64,000 nucleotides of DNA. Source: Ignavibacteriales bacterium (GTDB taxonomy: Bacteria; Bacteroidota; Ignavibacteria; Ignavibacteriales; Ignavibacteriaceae). Below are positions 44,911 through 54,100 of the stretch, piece after piece; the stretch's first letter is position 1; each line of letters begins with the position of its first letter. The stretch covers positions 3,203,448-3,267,447 of the forward strand of contig CP054182.1 of assembly GCA_015709675.1 (NCBI GenBank), read 5' to 3'. Position numbers and translations under genes: made by a program. The notes beneath the pieces are model-generated. The model saw only the letters and a list, made by a program, of their open reading frames with translations, did not search any database and was not told the origin of the DNA.

Positions 44911-46353
44911 TTATCCGTTAAGCAGCATTTCCTTTAATAATTCATTTACCATTGCCGGATTTGCCTTTCCTTTGCTTTGCTTCATAACCTGACCGACAAA
45001 ATATCCGAAAACCTTTTCCTTGCCGCTTCTGTATTCCTCTGCTTGCGAGGGTGCTGCTTCAATTACGGAGCGGATAATCTTTTTAATTTCTTCCGGGTCG
45101 GAAACCTGAATCAGGTTCTTTTCCTTAATGATTGCCAGCGGTTCTTTGCCAGTCTCAACCATATCAGCGAATACCTCTTTGGCAATCTTGCTGCTGATGG
45201 TGCCTTTGCCAATCTCGTTTATCAGGTCAGCCAATGACTGCGAAGAAACGGGAGACTCTTCCGCACCCGCTTTCCGTTCATTCAGCACCTTCATCAGGTC
45301 AACCATTACCCAGTTAGACGCCAGTTTGTATTCTTTTGTGCGGGCGGTTACCTGCTCAAAATAATCAGCGATGGATTTTGACTGCGTCAGCACTCCGGCA
45401 TCATACGCAGGAATCTGGTACTCCTCCATGAACCTCTCCCTCCTTTTTTCCGGCAGTTCAGGGAGGTTTGAACGGACTTCATTTATATACTCCTCTGAGA
45501 GCACGACCGGTATCAGATCAGGATCCGGGAAATAGCGGTAGTCATGCGAATCTTCCTTGGTACGCATCGGATGCGCGGTGTTGGTATCAGCATTCCAGAG
45601 AAGGGTTTGCTGGATAATTTCTTTCCCATCCTCGAGCAGATCAATCTGCCGTGCAATTTCATATTCAATAGCACGTTCCACACTGCGGAAGGAGTTCATA
45701 TTCTTCACTTCTGTTTTAGTGCCGAGCTTTGTCTCCCCTTTCTGCCGGACGGATATATTGGCATCACAACGCAGCGACCCCTCCTCCATATTGCCGTCAC
45801 AGATTCCCAGATACTGCACAATCTGGCGGATAGCCGAAAGATAGAGCACCGCTTCCTCAGCCGTGCGTATATCCGGCTCGCTTACAATTTCAATGAGGGG
45901 GACACCGGTGCGGTTGAGGTCAACTAATGTCGCGCTGCCACGGTCGTGAATTGATTTACCTGCGTCTTCCTCAAGATGAATCCGGGTAATTCCGATGGTT
46001 TTTTCTTCGCCGGACTGCGGATATACCTTAATATATCCTCCGGTGCAGAGAGGCTCGTCATATTGCGAGATCTGATACCCTTTCGGGAGGTCAGGATAAA
46101 AATAATTCTTTCGGGCAAACACTGATTTTTCAGCGATATGGCAGTTGACCGCAAGCCCCATTTTTACAGCATATTCAACGGCTCTTTTATTTAAGACCGG
46201 AAGCACACCGGGATGCCCGAGGCAGACCGGACAGACATTGCTGTTTGGTTCATTGCCAAAATCAGTACTGCAGCCGCAAAAGATTTTGGTCCGGGTGGAA
46301 AGCTGAGCGTGCACTTCCAGCCCGATAACCGCTTCATAATTTCCGTATAACAA
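44911..46353 (-). CDS. gatB: Asp-tRNA(Asn)/Glu-tRNA(Gln) amidotransferase subunit B
   Basis: Part of GatCAB, which amidates mischarged Glu-tRNA(Gln) or Asp-tRNA(Asn). At 480 residues it is full length: YEAVIGLEVHAQLST at the start, FCGCSTDFG and NVCPVCLGHPGVLPVLN with the zinc cysteines, FYPDLPKGYQISQYD, HLEEDAGKS, DLNRTGVPLIEIVSEPD, and a C-terminal tail domain ending NPAMVNELLKEML. Its presence implies that glutaminyl- or asparaginyl-tRNA is made by the indirect route. The GH13 gene ends 14 bases upstream, so the two share a transcript. Confidence 0.97.
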   Translation of the reverse strand: MLYGNYEAVIGLEVHAQLSTRTKIFCGCSTDFGNEPNSNVCPVCLGHPGVLPVLNKRAVEYAVKMGLAVNCHIAEKSVFARKNYFYPDLPKGYQISQYDEPLCTGGYIKVYPQSGEEKTIGITRIHLEEDAGKSIHDRGSATLVDLNRTGVPLIEIVSEPDIRTAEEAVLYLSAIRQIVQYLGICDGNMEEGSLRCDANISVRQKGETKLGTKTEVKNMNSFRSVERAIEYEIARQIDLLEDGKEIIQQTLLWNADTNTAHPMRTKEDSHDYRYFPDPDLIPVVLSEEYINEVRSNLPELPEKRRERFMEEYQIPAYDAGVLTQSKSIADYFEQVTARTKEYKLASNWVMVDLMKVLNERKAGAEESPVSSQSLADLINEIGKGTISSKIAKEVFADMVETGKEPLAIIKEKNLIQVSDPEEIKKIIRSVIEAAPSQAEEYRSGKEKVFGYFVGQVMKQSKGKANPAMVNELLKEMLLNG

Positions 46354-46367
46354 GATTTCAGCAGTCC

Positions 46368-47738
46368 TTACTTCTTATCAGCTTTGCTGAATGCATAAAC
46401 ACGGTGCTCACCGGGCTGAAGTGTTACAGAAGCTTCTTTGGCAAGAGCGATTTTTGCACCACTGAATATATCCGTCATCTCAGGAAGTCCTTTTACTGAT
46501 TTTATAACGGTTGTCTGCGGAGATGAAGTCACATTAACCACAACCAGAACTGCATCAGAGCCGTTTCTTCTGAGATAGGTAATCAGCTTTCCGTTGCTGT
46601 GCTTTATTGGTTCCATGGAACCGCTCTTTACACTGTGGTGGAGTGCTGAGTTATCCCGCTTGAGCATATTAAGTTTCTTAAAAAAATCAGTTCGGCTTAA
46701 GTCGCTCCAGTCAACAGGATCTTTTTCAAAAAATGCCAGCCGTTTTTTATTGCCGGCTTCCTGACCAGTATATATCAGGTGCATACCGGGCAGGGTGGCC
46801 GCAAGTACGCTGTAAGCAAGGGCTGCATCGCCAAAGAGTTCAAACTCGGTGCCGTTCCAGGAGTTTTCATCATGGTTGGAAGTGAATCTCATCCTGATAC
46901 CCTGCGGCGGATAAGGGCTGTCCTGTTTCTTAACTTTTTTCAGGAAATCTTCCGGTTTTTCCTTCCCCTTTGCCATATCCTTCATCAGGTTAAAGGTATC
47001 CCATGCATAGCTCATGTGGAATGCATTTTTATGAAGAGCAACTTCGTGAGCTTCCGCCAGCATAAAGACCGGTTTAATGGCTGAAAGTTTTTTATACACA
47101 CTTTCCCAGAAATCAGTCGGGACCATAGCGGCCACATCGCATCGGTAACCGTCAACATCGAACTCCCGCACCCAGTATTCCAGAGCATCGGTCATGGCAA
47201 GGCGCATTTCCTTATTGCTGTAATCAAGCTGAATTACATCCGACCAGTCAGTCCCTCTTGGAGGTGTGAATTTTCCTTCTTTATCCTTAACATAAAACTC
47301 AGGATTGGATTTTGACCAGGGATTATCCCACGCGGTGTGGTTTGCCACCCAGTCGAGGATGATGTACATTCCCATCGAGTGAATCTCTTTCACCAGTTCG
47401 CGGAATTCCTCCTTTGTGCCGTAAGCCGGATCTACTCCCTTGTAATCCTGTACTGAATAGTAGCTGCCCAGAGTGCCCTTCCGGTTTTCCGCTCCGACCG
47501 GATGAATAGGCATGAACCAGAGAATTCCGACCCCCATCTCCTTCAGGCGGGGCAGATGTTCTCTGAATTCCTTTATGCTGCCGCCCGGGCTGAACTGGCG
47601 CAGATTAACCTCATAAATGGTCTTATTATGACTCCAGTCCGGCGGTTTGATGTTGGAGTAAGGCTTGGCGAAAAAAGAGAACTGAAACAGTCCCGAAAAA
47701 AACAGGGCCAAAATGGTAAAAACCTTGAAATTCAGCAT
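46368..47738 (-). CDS. Secreted GH13 alpha-amylase-family enzyme
   Basis: A 456-residue glycoside hydrolase with a signal peptide (about 1-24). The GH13 catalytic triad is visible: nucleophile D201 in VDGYRCDVA, acid/base E229 in MLAEAHE and D290 in TSNHDEN. N-terminal YEVNLRQFSPGGSIKEF and WFMPIHPVG are typical of the maltogenic or neopullulanase-like branch. The C-terminal part (about 370-456) is a short beta domain. There is no T9SS tail, so it probably stays periplasmic. It likely cuts starch-derived oligosaccharides and may work with the GH57 protein at 51186. Cotranscription with gatB looks incidental. Confidence 0.9.
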   Translation of the reverse strand: MLNFKVFTILALFFSGLFQFSFFAKPYSNIKPPDWSHNKTIYEVNLRQFSPGGSIKEFREHLPRLKEMGVGILWFMPIHPVGAENRKGTLGSYYSVQDYKGVDPAYGTKEEFRELVKEIHSMGMYIILDWVANHTAWDNPWSKSNPEFYVKDKEGKFTPPRGTDWSDVIQLDYSNKEMRLAMTDALEYWVREFDVDGYRCDVAAMVPTDFWESVYKKLSAIKPVFMLAEAHEVALHKNAFHMSYAWDTFNLMKDMAKGKEKPEDFLKKVKKQDSPYPPQGIRMRFTSNHDENSWNGTEFELFGDAALAYSVLAATLPGMHLIYTGQEAGNKKRLAFFEKDPVDWSDLSRTDFFKKLNMLKRDNSALHHSVKSGSMEPIKHSNGKLITYLRRNGSDAVLVVVNVTSSPQTTVIKSVKGLPEMTDIFSGAKIALAKEASVTLQPGEHRVYAFSKADKK

Positions 47739-47861
47739 GAAAAACGGCTTTATTTTGATAAATTACTTAAATTCAGGAGCAGAAATATACTGAAAAGAGG
47801 AGTAAGAATTTATTATTTTGGTATAGTGTTCCAGGAGTTTTCCTGTGAAGCGCAGTTTCAC

Positions 47862-47869
47862 TAAATTTG
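47862..47869 (+). promoter_or_regulatory. Possible -7 element of gldC
   Basis: TAAATTTG matches TAnnTTTG, 31 bases before the gldC start. No TTG at the expected distance, so support is partial. Confidence 0.3.
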
Positions 47870-47900
47870 TATAAATGTAATAATGGAGTCAGCCACCGAT

Positions 47901-48266
47901 ATGGCGCAGCAGTCTGAGATAAAATTCCGTATCACCTTAGATGAATCAAAAATTCCGGAAAAATTAGAGTGGAGTGCCACCGATTCGGAAAACGAAGATT
48001 TTTCGGAATGCAAAACCATGATGCTCACTCTCTGGGACGCAAAAGAGCGGGCAACCATGAGCATTGACCTCTGGACAAAAGATATGATGATTGACGATAT
48101 GAATATCCTTTTTCATCAGACTCTCCTGAAACTCGGGGATACCTACAACCGCGCAACGAACAATTTTGAAATCAGTGAAATGTTCAGAAAGTTTGCTGAT
48201 GAATTCGCGGTTAAACTTGAACTGCTCCCGAACTCCCCTGTTAAAACCACTGAGAAAGATTTATAG
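47901..48266 (+). CDS. gldC: Gliding-motility-associated protein GldC
   Basis: A 121-residue cytoplasmic protein recognised from the GldC pattern: QQSEIKFRITLDE at the start, WSATDSENEDFSECK in the middle and SIDLWTKDMMIDDMN, followed by a C-terminal helix. The start ATG 47901 gives the usual M-A-x-x-SEIKF beginning; an ATG at 47883 would add six residues. GldC is linked to gliding and the T9SS in Bacteroidota, though its exact role is unclear. GldB, its common neighbour, is absent. A small exported protein follows after 11 bases. The many T9SS tails in this window agree with a working T9SS. Confidence 0.82.
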   Translation: MAQQSEIKFRITLDESKIPEKLEWSATDSENEDFSECKTMMLTLWDAKERATMSIDLWTKDMMIDDMNILFHQTLLKLGDTYNRATNNFEISEMFRKFADEFAVKLELLPNSPVKTTEKDL

Positions 48267-48277
48267 AAGGTTACAAA

Positions 48278-48808
48278 ATGAAGGCAAAACTTTTATTCAT
48301 CCTCTTTTTCGTTTCCGTTTTCGCTCAGGCGCAGAATCCTGTAATCAATTTTAAAAAGCTGCAGACATTTTTGCCTGAGATGGTGATTACCGATTTCACC
48401 CGCTCAAAACCGGAGGGGATGACCCAGACAGCAATGGGAATTTCAACCTCTGAAGCATCCGTTGTATATAACTCAGATAAGCCGGATTCTGCCGGAAATA
48501 CCATTTCCGTGGAAGTAACCATATCTGACAACATTTTTAACCCATATGTGGTCATGCAGTTTACCATGCTCGGGGAAAATTATGAATCAGAGTCCGAGGA
48601 TGGTTACGAAAAATTCACAAAAATTGCAGGCAAATATCCCGGAAAAATCTCTGTTACCTCCACTGACTTCAAAAGCTGCCAGCTTGATTTTGCCGTTGGA
48701 ACCAGAATTTTAGTGAGTCTCCGCTGCAACGGTTCAGATGACATTGCCATTCTGAACAAATTAGTTGACTCAATGAAGTTAGACGAACTGGCAGTGCTGC
48801 AGCCGTAA
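48278..48808 (+). CDS. Small exported protein of unknown function
   Basis: A 176-residue protein with a clear signal peptide (1-18, ending VFAQAQ). The mature part has no cysteine motif apart from two single cysteines (FKSCQLDF and LRCNGSDD), an FLPEMVITDFTRSKPEG segment and a final helix (AILNKLVDSMKLDEL). The layout resembles small periplasmic proteins that estimate or bind a ligand, but I do not recognise a family. It is in one transcript with gldC, which may hint at a role in envelope or motility functions, and it ends before a strong terminator. Confidence 0.65.
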   Translation: MKAKLLFILFFVSVFAQAQNPVINFKKLQTFLPEMVITDFTRSKPEGMTQTAMGISTSEASVVYNSDKPDSAGNTISVEVTISDNIFNPYVVMQFTMLGENYESESEDGYEKFTKIAGKYPGKISVTSTDFKSCQLDFAVGTRILVSLRCNGSDDIAILNKLVDSMKLDELAVLQP

Positions 48809-48828
48809 CAAAAAATTTTACATAGTAA

Positions 48829-48863
48829 TAAAAAAAGGGAGCAAATGATTTGCTCCCTTTTTA
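48829..48863 (+). terminator. Terminator of the gldC transcript
   Basis: Nine-pair hairpin GGGAGCAAA-TGA-TTTGCTCCC with A residues before and T residues after. Confidence 0.92.
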
Positions 48864-48921
48864 GTTTTAAGACCGTATAGCTATCAACCAAAGAACAATT
48901 AGGAAAGCAACAACCTGCTCG

Positions 48922-48955
48922 AATTCATAATTCATACTTCATACTTCATAATTAT
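48922..48955. repeat. TTCATAC/TTCATAA short-unit array
   Basis: Array of ATTCATAA, TTCATAC, TTCATAC and TTCATAA units, nearly the same order as at 36524. It abuts the decayed sorting-domain tail at 48952. Confidence 0.6.
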
Positions 48956-50336
48956 TTCAAGAGGGTCATCTTCCTCGTAATACTCTGCTCCTTACCTTCG
49001 CCCTATTGCGATGTATGCCTTTCTGTTGTTATAGCCAACTGCCACTATTGTGTTTTTATAAATTTTACACTTGTAAAAACTGCCATTTTGAAATCCCATT
49101 TCATCAATGAAGTTTTTCCATTTTAAACCATTAAAGTGAACTATTTCTGTAAATGATCCGCTCACTACTACATCATTAAAGTCTTGAGCATCTACAGATT
49201 CGCTGTAATATCTTGCAATTGAGCCAGTTGGAAACTTTATCCAAGACTCTTTTTGATTAAAAATATCCGATTTAGTGAATATTCCATCACCAACCACATA
49301 ATATTTTAATCCATTTATACTCGCAATATCATCCGCTCCGGATCTTAAACCACCAATACTAAGTTCGGCTACCTTATCCTGTTCACTTACATGATAAATT
49401 TTCGGGCTAACCGTCTGATAAGCTAATGAAGCAATCCTGAAGATATCTGTACGCTTATGTCGTAAATTGTTGACAATTGTCATATCCTGAATCCTCAGAT
49501 CGGTATCTCTGGTAAAATCTTTCCAGACTTTACCTTCCCTTTTCAGTAATGTACCTCTGCTTCCATAAACATATAAACTGCTATCGTTTTTAACGAAATC
49601 CCAAATATTTCTCCAACTAATATTCCAGCAACACTACAATCAATTTGAACGTCATTCCCATTATAAACTCCTAAAAATTTCCATTGGTAAAGTATATTTT
49701 CTGCCCTGATCTGGTAGCGCCAGCGTTTAGGTAAGCAGATTGAGCCGGTTCACAATCTGAAAAAGTGTTAAATCTTTTCTGTTCCCATTCTTGTCCATTC
49801 CAGTGAACAGCGTTAAAGAGATTGTACGAATAAACTGAAGAGTCCTCAAATTTAATTTCTCCAAAAGCCCAAATATTATTCTCGTCAATTATCTCCACAT
49901 CATATAAAGTGCTGGTACCTACCTCCCCGAAAGACCAGGTTTGCCAGGTAAAGTTCTGGCTGGTTTCTTTTAGTGTTGTTATCTGAGCTTGGTTGGAACC
50001 TTTGACAGCTTCATCTTTTTCGTTGAGAATAAATGTCTGAAAGGATAATGACTGTTCTGGTTGGAAGCCACTTAGCAAAAGAAGAGTGTCGTTTTTTGCC
50101 TTTATGATTGTTTTAATTTTAACACCATTTTGCCGAATTTCAACATTTGCCGGCTGGATAAGATTGCTGAACTTAAGCTCAAGCCATACCTCGGTGCAAG
50201 AGGCATCTAATGCTTCAATAGTAATTTCCGTCTGCCCATACGGGCTGGCGGGTTCTGAGCAGGAGTAAGAACTTAGGGTGATAAACCCCATAGCCGCCCA
50301 GAAGAGCAGTTTGGTATGTATAACACGAACGGGCAT
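48952..50336 (-). pseudogene. Decayed gene for an exported beta-propeller-like protein with T9SS remnant
   Basis: The 5' part (50336-49671) encodes a signal/lipoprotein start (SSYSCSEP) and a body with SFGEVGTSTLYDVEIIDENN and AVHWNGQEWEQKRF, then stops. Downstream the same protein continues in two other frames: LGVYNGNDVQIDCSV just after the stop, then WDFVKNDSSLYVYGSRG and on into 49483-48992 with KYYVVGDGIFTK and VVHFNGLKWKNF. At the end, after GRR and a stop, another frame reads SITRKMTLLK and stops at 48952, which looks like a T9SS tail. At least two frameshifts are needed to restore one protein. Sequencing error cannot be excluded, but several in one gene makes decay more likely. Confidence 0.65.
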
Positions 50337-50702
50337 TGTTGCCTCATTTCTGTTTGTGAATAGAAACTTTTTGTGCCAAAACAGTTAGTTTCAGCTACAT
50401 AAATACATCAAAAACCGCTAAAAAATGCAGTTTTGCAGTATTCTTAAAAATCTTGGCTAAGAAATTAAAAGGAATGAACCCGGTCCCTTGTTCCTCACCC
50501 ATCACTTCCCAAAAGGTATTTCATTTACCCAGAAAAATGAAATTGGCAAAGATTTTCTTGATGCCGGAACAAAATTAGGCAGAATCTAATTGATTGTCAA
50601 AAAAAAATGATTTTTTTGTAATGCACGGTTAAACGGATAATGCCTCTCTAACACAGAGAATTTATTTGTGTGGTGGTTTTTATTAGTTAGAGCTGTTATA
50701 TA

Positions 50703-50773
50703 CGATTCCTCCGGAATCGGAGTGGTGGTTGGGTGGTTTTGTTTTCAACCAAGATGTGAACCCACCGGGTTCA
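50703..50773. repeat. Two triloop hairpins in the 50.3-51.2 kb spacer
   Basis: CGATTCC-TCC-GGAATCG (50703-50719) and TGAACCC-ACC-GGGTTCA (50757-50773), seven-pair arms and three-base loops, of the same design as those near 44.6 kb. The part 50337-50700 before them is AT-rich and shows nothing else. Confidence 0.65.
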
Positions 50774-50779
50774 GATAAG

Positions 50780-50893
50780 ATTCCGATCCGTATATATCCG
50801 TGCTGCTTTGCATCCGTATTTTCCGCGTGCCATTGGCGAAGAATGAGTCTATGCCGGAAAAGACAGATTGTTATCTGTCTGTACGAATCAATT
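50780..50893. repeat. About 114-base intergenic repeat, copy 1
   Basis: Shares ATTCCGATCC, GCTGCTTTGCATCCGTAT, CGTGCCATTGGCGAAGAATG and TTGTTATCTGTCTGTACGAA with 50904-51019. It contains the eight-pair hairpin AGACAGAT-TGTT-ATCTGTCT (50861-50880). Confidence 0.75.
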
Positions 50894-50903
50894 GAGCTTT
50901 CTC

Positions 50904-51019
50904 ATTCCGATCCATAGATATCAGAGCTGCTTTGCATCCGTATCATCGGCGTGCCATTGGCGAAGAATGAATCTATGTCGGCGAAGAATGATTGTTATCT
51001 GTCTGTACGAAATTCAATT
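50904..51019. repeat. About 116-base intergenic repeat, copy 2
   Basis: Second, somewhat diverged copy of 50780-50893. A third, poorer match to the AGACAGAT/TGTCTGT part is seen at about 51063-51088. No coding frame is conserved between the copies. Confidence 0.75.
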
Positions 51020-51106
51020 CTTTACGGCTTAGTGGTTTTGCGCGAGGTTGCATTCAGGAGTTTAAGACAGATTGTAGTATGTCTGTGCGGGCAATATTGG
51101 AATAAC

Positions 51107-51135
51107 AAAAGCTCCGGCTGTTAACCGGAGCTTTT
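51107..51135 (-). terminator. Terminator of the GH57 transcript
   Basis: Hairpin AAAAGCTCCGG / CCGGAGCTTTT with 7-base loop, about 50 bases past the GH57 stop; T residues follow on the minus strand. Confidence 0.82.
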
Positions 51136-51185
51136 CAAATTTAAAATCAAGAAAAAAATAATTATTCATTCCGCCGCGGCGGATC

Positions 51186-54100
51186 TTATTTCAAGTACAT
51201 CATTTTTCTGCTGAGTAATGAGTTCCCTGCACGCAGAGTGTATATATACAACCCTGATGAAAGTTTAGGCTGCGCGGGGTTAAACTCCGCAGTGTGATAG
51301 CCCGTGGTTTTATATCCGTCCGCAAGAACTGCAACCTGATTGCCGAGCACATCATATATAAGCAGACTTACCTCACCCGGCTCCGGAATAAAATAGCTAA
51401 TCACTGTTGCAGGATTAAAGGGATTCGGATAATTCTGCGAGAGTTCTGCTTTAACAGGGTTGTTCATTTCTTCTTTTACTGAAGAAAGAACAAAATCAAA
51501 AACGAAATACTCTCCTGCTTCAATATCACCGTTGCTGTTTCCTGACGGTACCTGCCCTTGCAGCGCACCCTGGTCAGCGGTTTGATACTGTCCCACGGCA
51601 ATTTTCACTGTGGCAGGAATAAAACCAAACTCCTGCTGCAGGTTGATGCTGCCTTCCAGAATCTGCCCTGCTGCTTTAAGTGTTGCACCAGATGCATCAC
51701 CCCAGGTCACATAATTATTGGTACTCTCATTTGCAAGATATGCTGAGTAACCGCCAACCTGCCCGCTTTTCGCCCATGGTGCTGAAACCATTCCGCGGAC
51801 TGAATCTGCAACAAAGATAAATACATCCTTCCCCTGTGACTGAGCGCTCTGTGTTGCAACATAGAGGTCGCTGCCGTTCCAGCCAAGATACAGGTTGACA
51901 CCGTTGTTGGTTGCAACAATCTGTGCTGTCGCGTCAGGCTGTCCGTCCATCACAAAAGCTGCACCTCCCCCGCCGCCGCCTGAACCGAGCGTAATGAGGA
52001 AGTCCTGTCCGTTGTTATTATTCCAAGTATTGTCATTGTAGTGAATAACGAAATTGATTCTGTCAACATTCTGCACCGGATTATTAAACGGTCCTATCTT
52101 TATGGTAAGAGTTCCTGATGTATCAGGACCCTGGAATGGTGATTCAACCGCGGGTCCACTCCCATTAAATTTAACCGTTCCTGCAGGCCAGTAGGAGGTG
52201 TCCGGGGTTGTCCAGGTATTGCCGACATTGTTCACTCCCCAATGAAGTTTTGCTCCCTGCGATGCATTGGTAACTTTTATCGTAATGGTATCATTCTTTG
52301 TAAGTGCAGTCGGAGTCCATGAAACAACGGTACCACCGGTACCGCCGCCTCCGCCGGTGTTAGCGCCGATCCAGACCTGCTTAATTGGTGACATATATAT
52401 ATTACCGTTATTATCCTTTGCTTCGATGTAATAGTCCACCAGTTTATCATTCAGGCCGGAAATGGCTGCGGAGAACTCCTGTGCCTTAATCACCGGTGCC
52501 GGAATAGTCTGCGAAGGGATGGTCTTTCCGGTCATTACAATTTCCTGCCATGCACCCACTTCATCACCGCCGGCATAGGTTTCATTCTGAATACTGATCA
52601 TCGGATTCTGTCCGTCAAGATCAAGACGGTATTTCAGTTTTACATATTCAAGCCCTGATTTGTCATATACATAACTCCAGACCTTCATGTTGTTGGTCTG
52701 TGCAATTCCCCACTCAGTCCCGCCAGGATTATATGGCTCACGCTGAGGAATAAATACCGTTGGAGGTGTAAGATCAGTTCCGGTCACCTGCTGTGCAAAG
52801 TTATATGCCTGATTCGCTGCACGGGTCGGATGAGAGTCCCAGATGCCGCCAAGAGATCCGTCCCAGTACCAGTAATCACTTGCTTCACCGACAAGCAGAT
52901 ACTTAAATGCATTGATGGTATTCGAATTGTTTGGGTCAATCTGATTCGCGGTATGCACCCAGTTCTTTACTGCTGTGAGAACTCCCCAGCTGTTATGATC
53001 GTGGCTGTAACCAGTTGCATCAGGATCGCCGAGCCACTTTTTGAATTCAGGATCGCCGTTATCAGCACCGCTCCATGAGCCGTCTTCAATATGGATGACA
53101 TCATTGGGATCGGGCGGATACATTTCAAGATAATCCTGAATGGTGGTACAGACAAATCGGGAAGGATTTGCCTGCAGCCAGTTTACAAAGTTCTGGAAAT
53201 TACTTCCGTAATAGCTGTCGGTTCCCCCGCCATAGTTATCACCATCATGGTGAAGCACTATCAAAATCGGATGCTGCGGATCAGTGTTATACTGCTCAAG
53301 CTGGCTCATGACCGCTTCATAATTGAGTGCCCCAAAACCGCCGCGGCCGTCTTCGTTCCCCATATATCTGTCTGCCGGGACTGCAATAATCTTTGTTTTT
53401 TGTCCGGTCTGCGGATCAACATACTCTACATAATGGGGCTGTCTTCCCCAGCGTGCTGAGTTGCGTGTGGGAGCCCAGAGTCCGTTCAGCTGTACCCAGT
53501 CATTGGGATTGGGATTAAGCTGATCAGCCTTGTTTGGTTCATATATATTACCGCTTGTGTTAAAGGGATAGCCCTGGGCAGCACGGTCAAAATGAACATT
53601 ATCAACCAGAATCCACTCGATACCCTCTGCCGCAAGTGAAGGAATCATCCTTGGAGTGAAAGCATTCTCCGGCGGAAACATACCCTTTGAATAGGGGCCG
53701 GGGAAGTTCTGTGAAAAAATCTGCTTATGCATCTGAATCTGCTTCCGTATATCCAGATCATCAATCAGCCCCATCAGCGGATGGAAATATCCGAAGGCAA
53801 CCATATCCATTCTCGGGTTGCCAAGTGTGGTATTCTGGTTCTTACTGAAATTCCAGTGAGACTTCCAGTTAATAAAGTTGCCGTTGCCGTTTACCTCAAG
53901 AGCATTAAGATTTTCAATGAGCGTTCCGGAAAAACTAACCTGGGCGCCGAAATGAGGCATATTCGCGTTTACCCCCTTCTGCACCGCGTTTTTCGGCCAG
54001 CTGGTGTAGGGTCCTGTGCGGGAGTTATGAATGTCTATCACATTAAAGGGATAGCGGTTATTCTGCTGCGTCTGGATAATGCTTTCATACGGCCAGTAAA

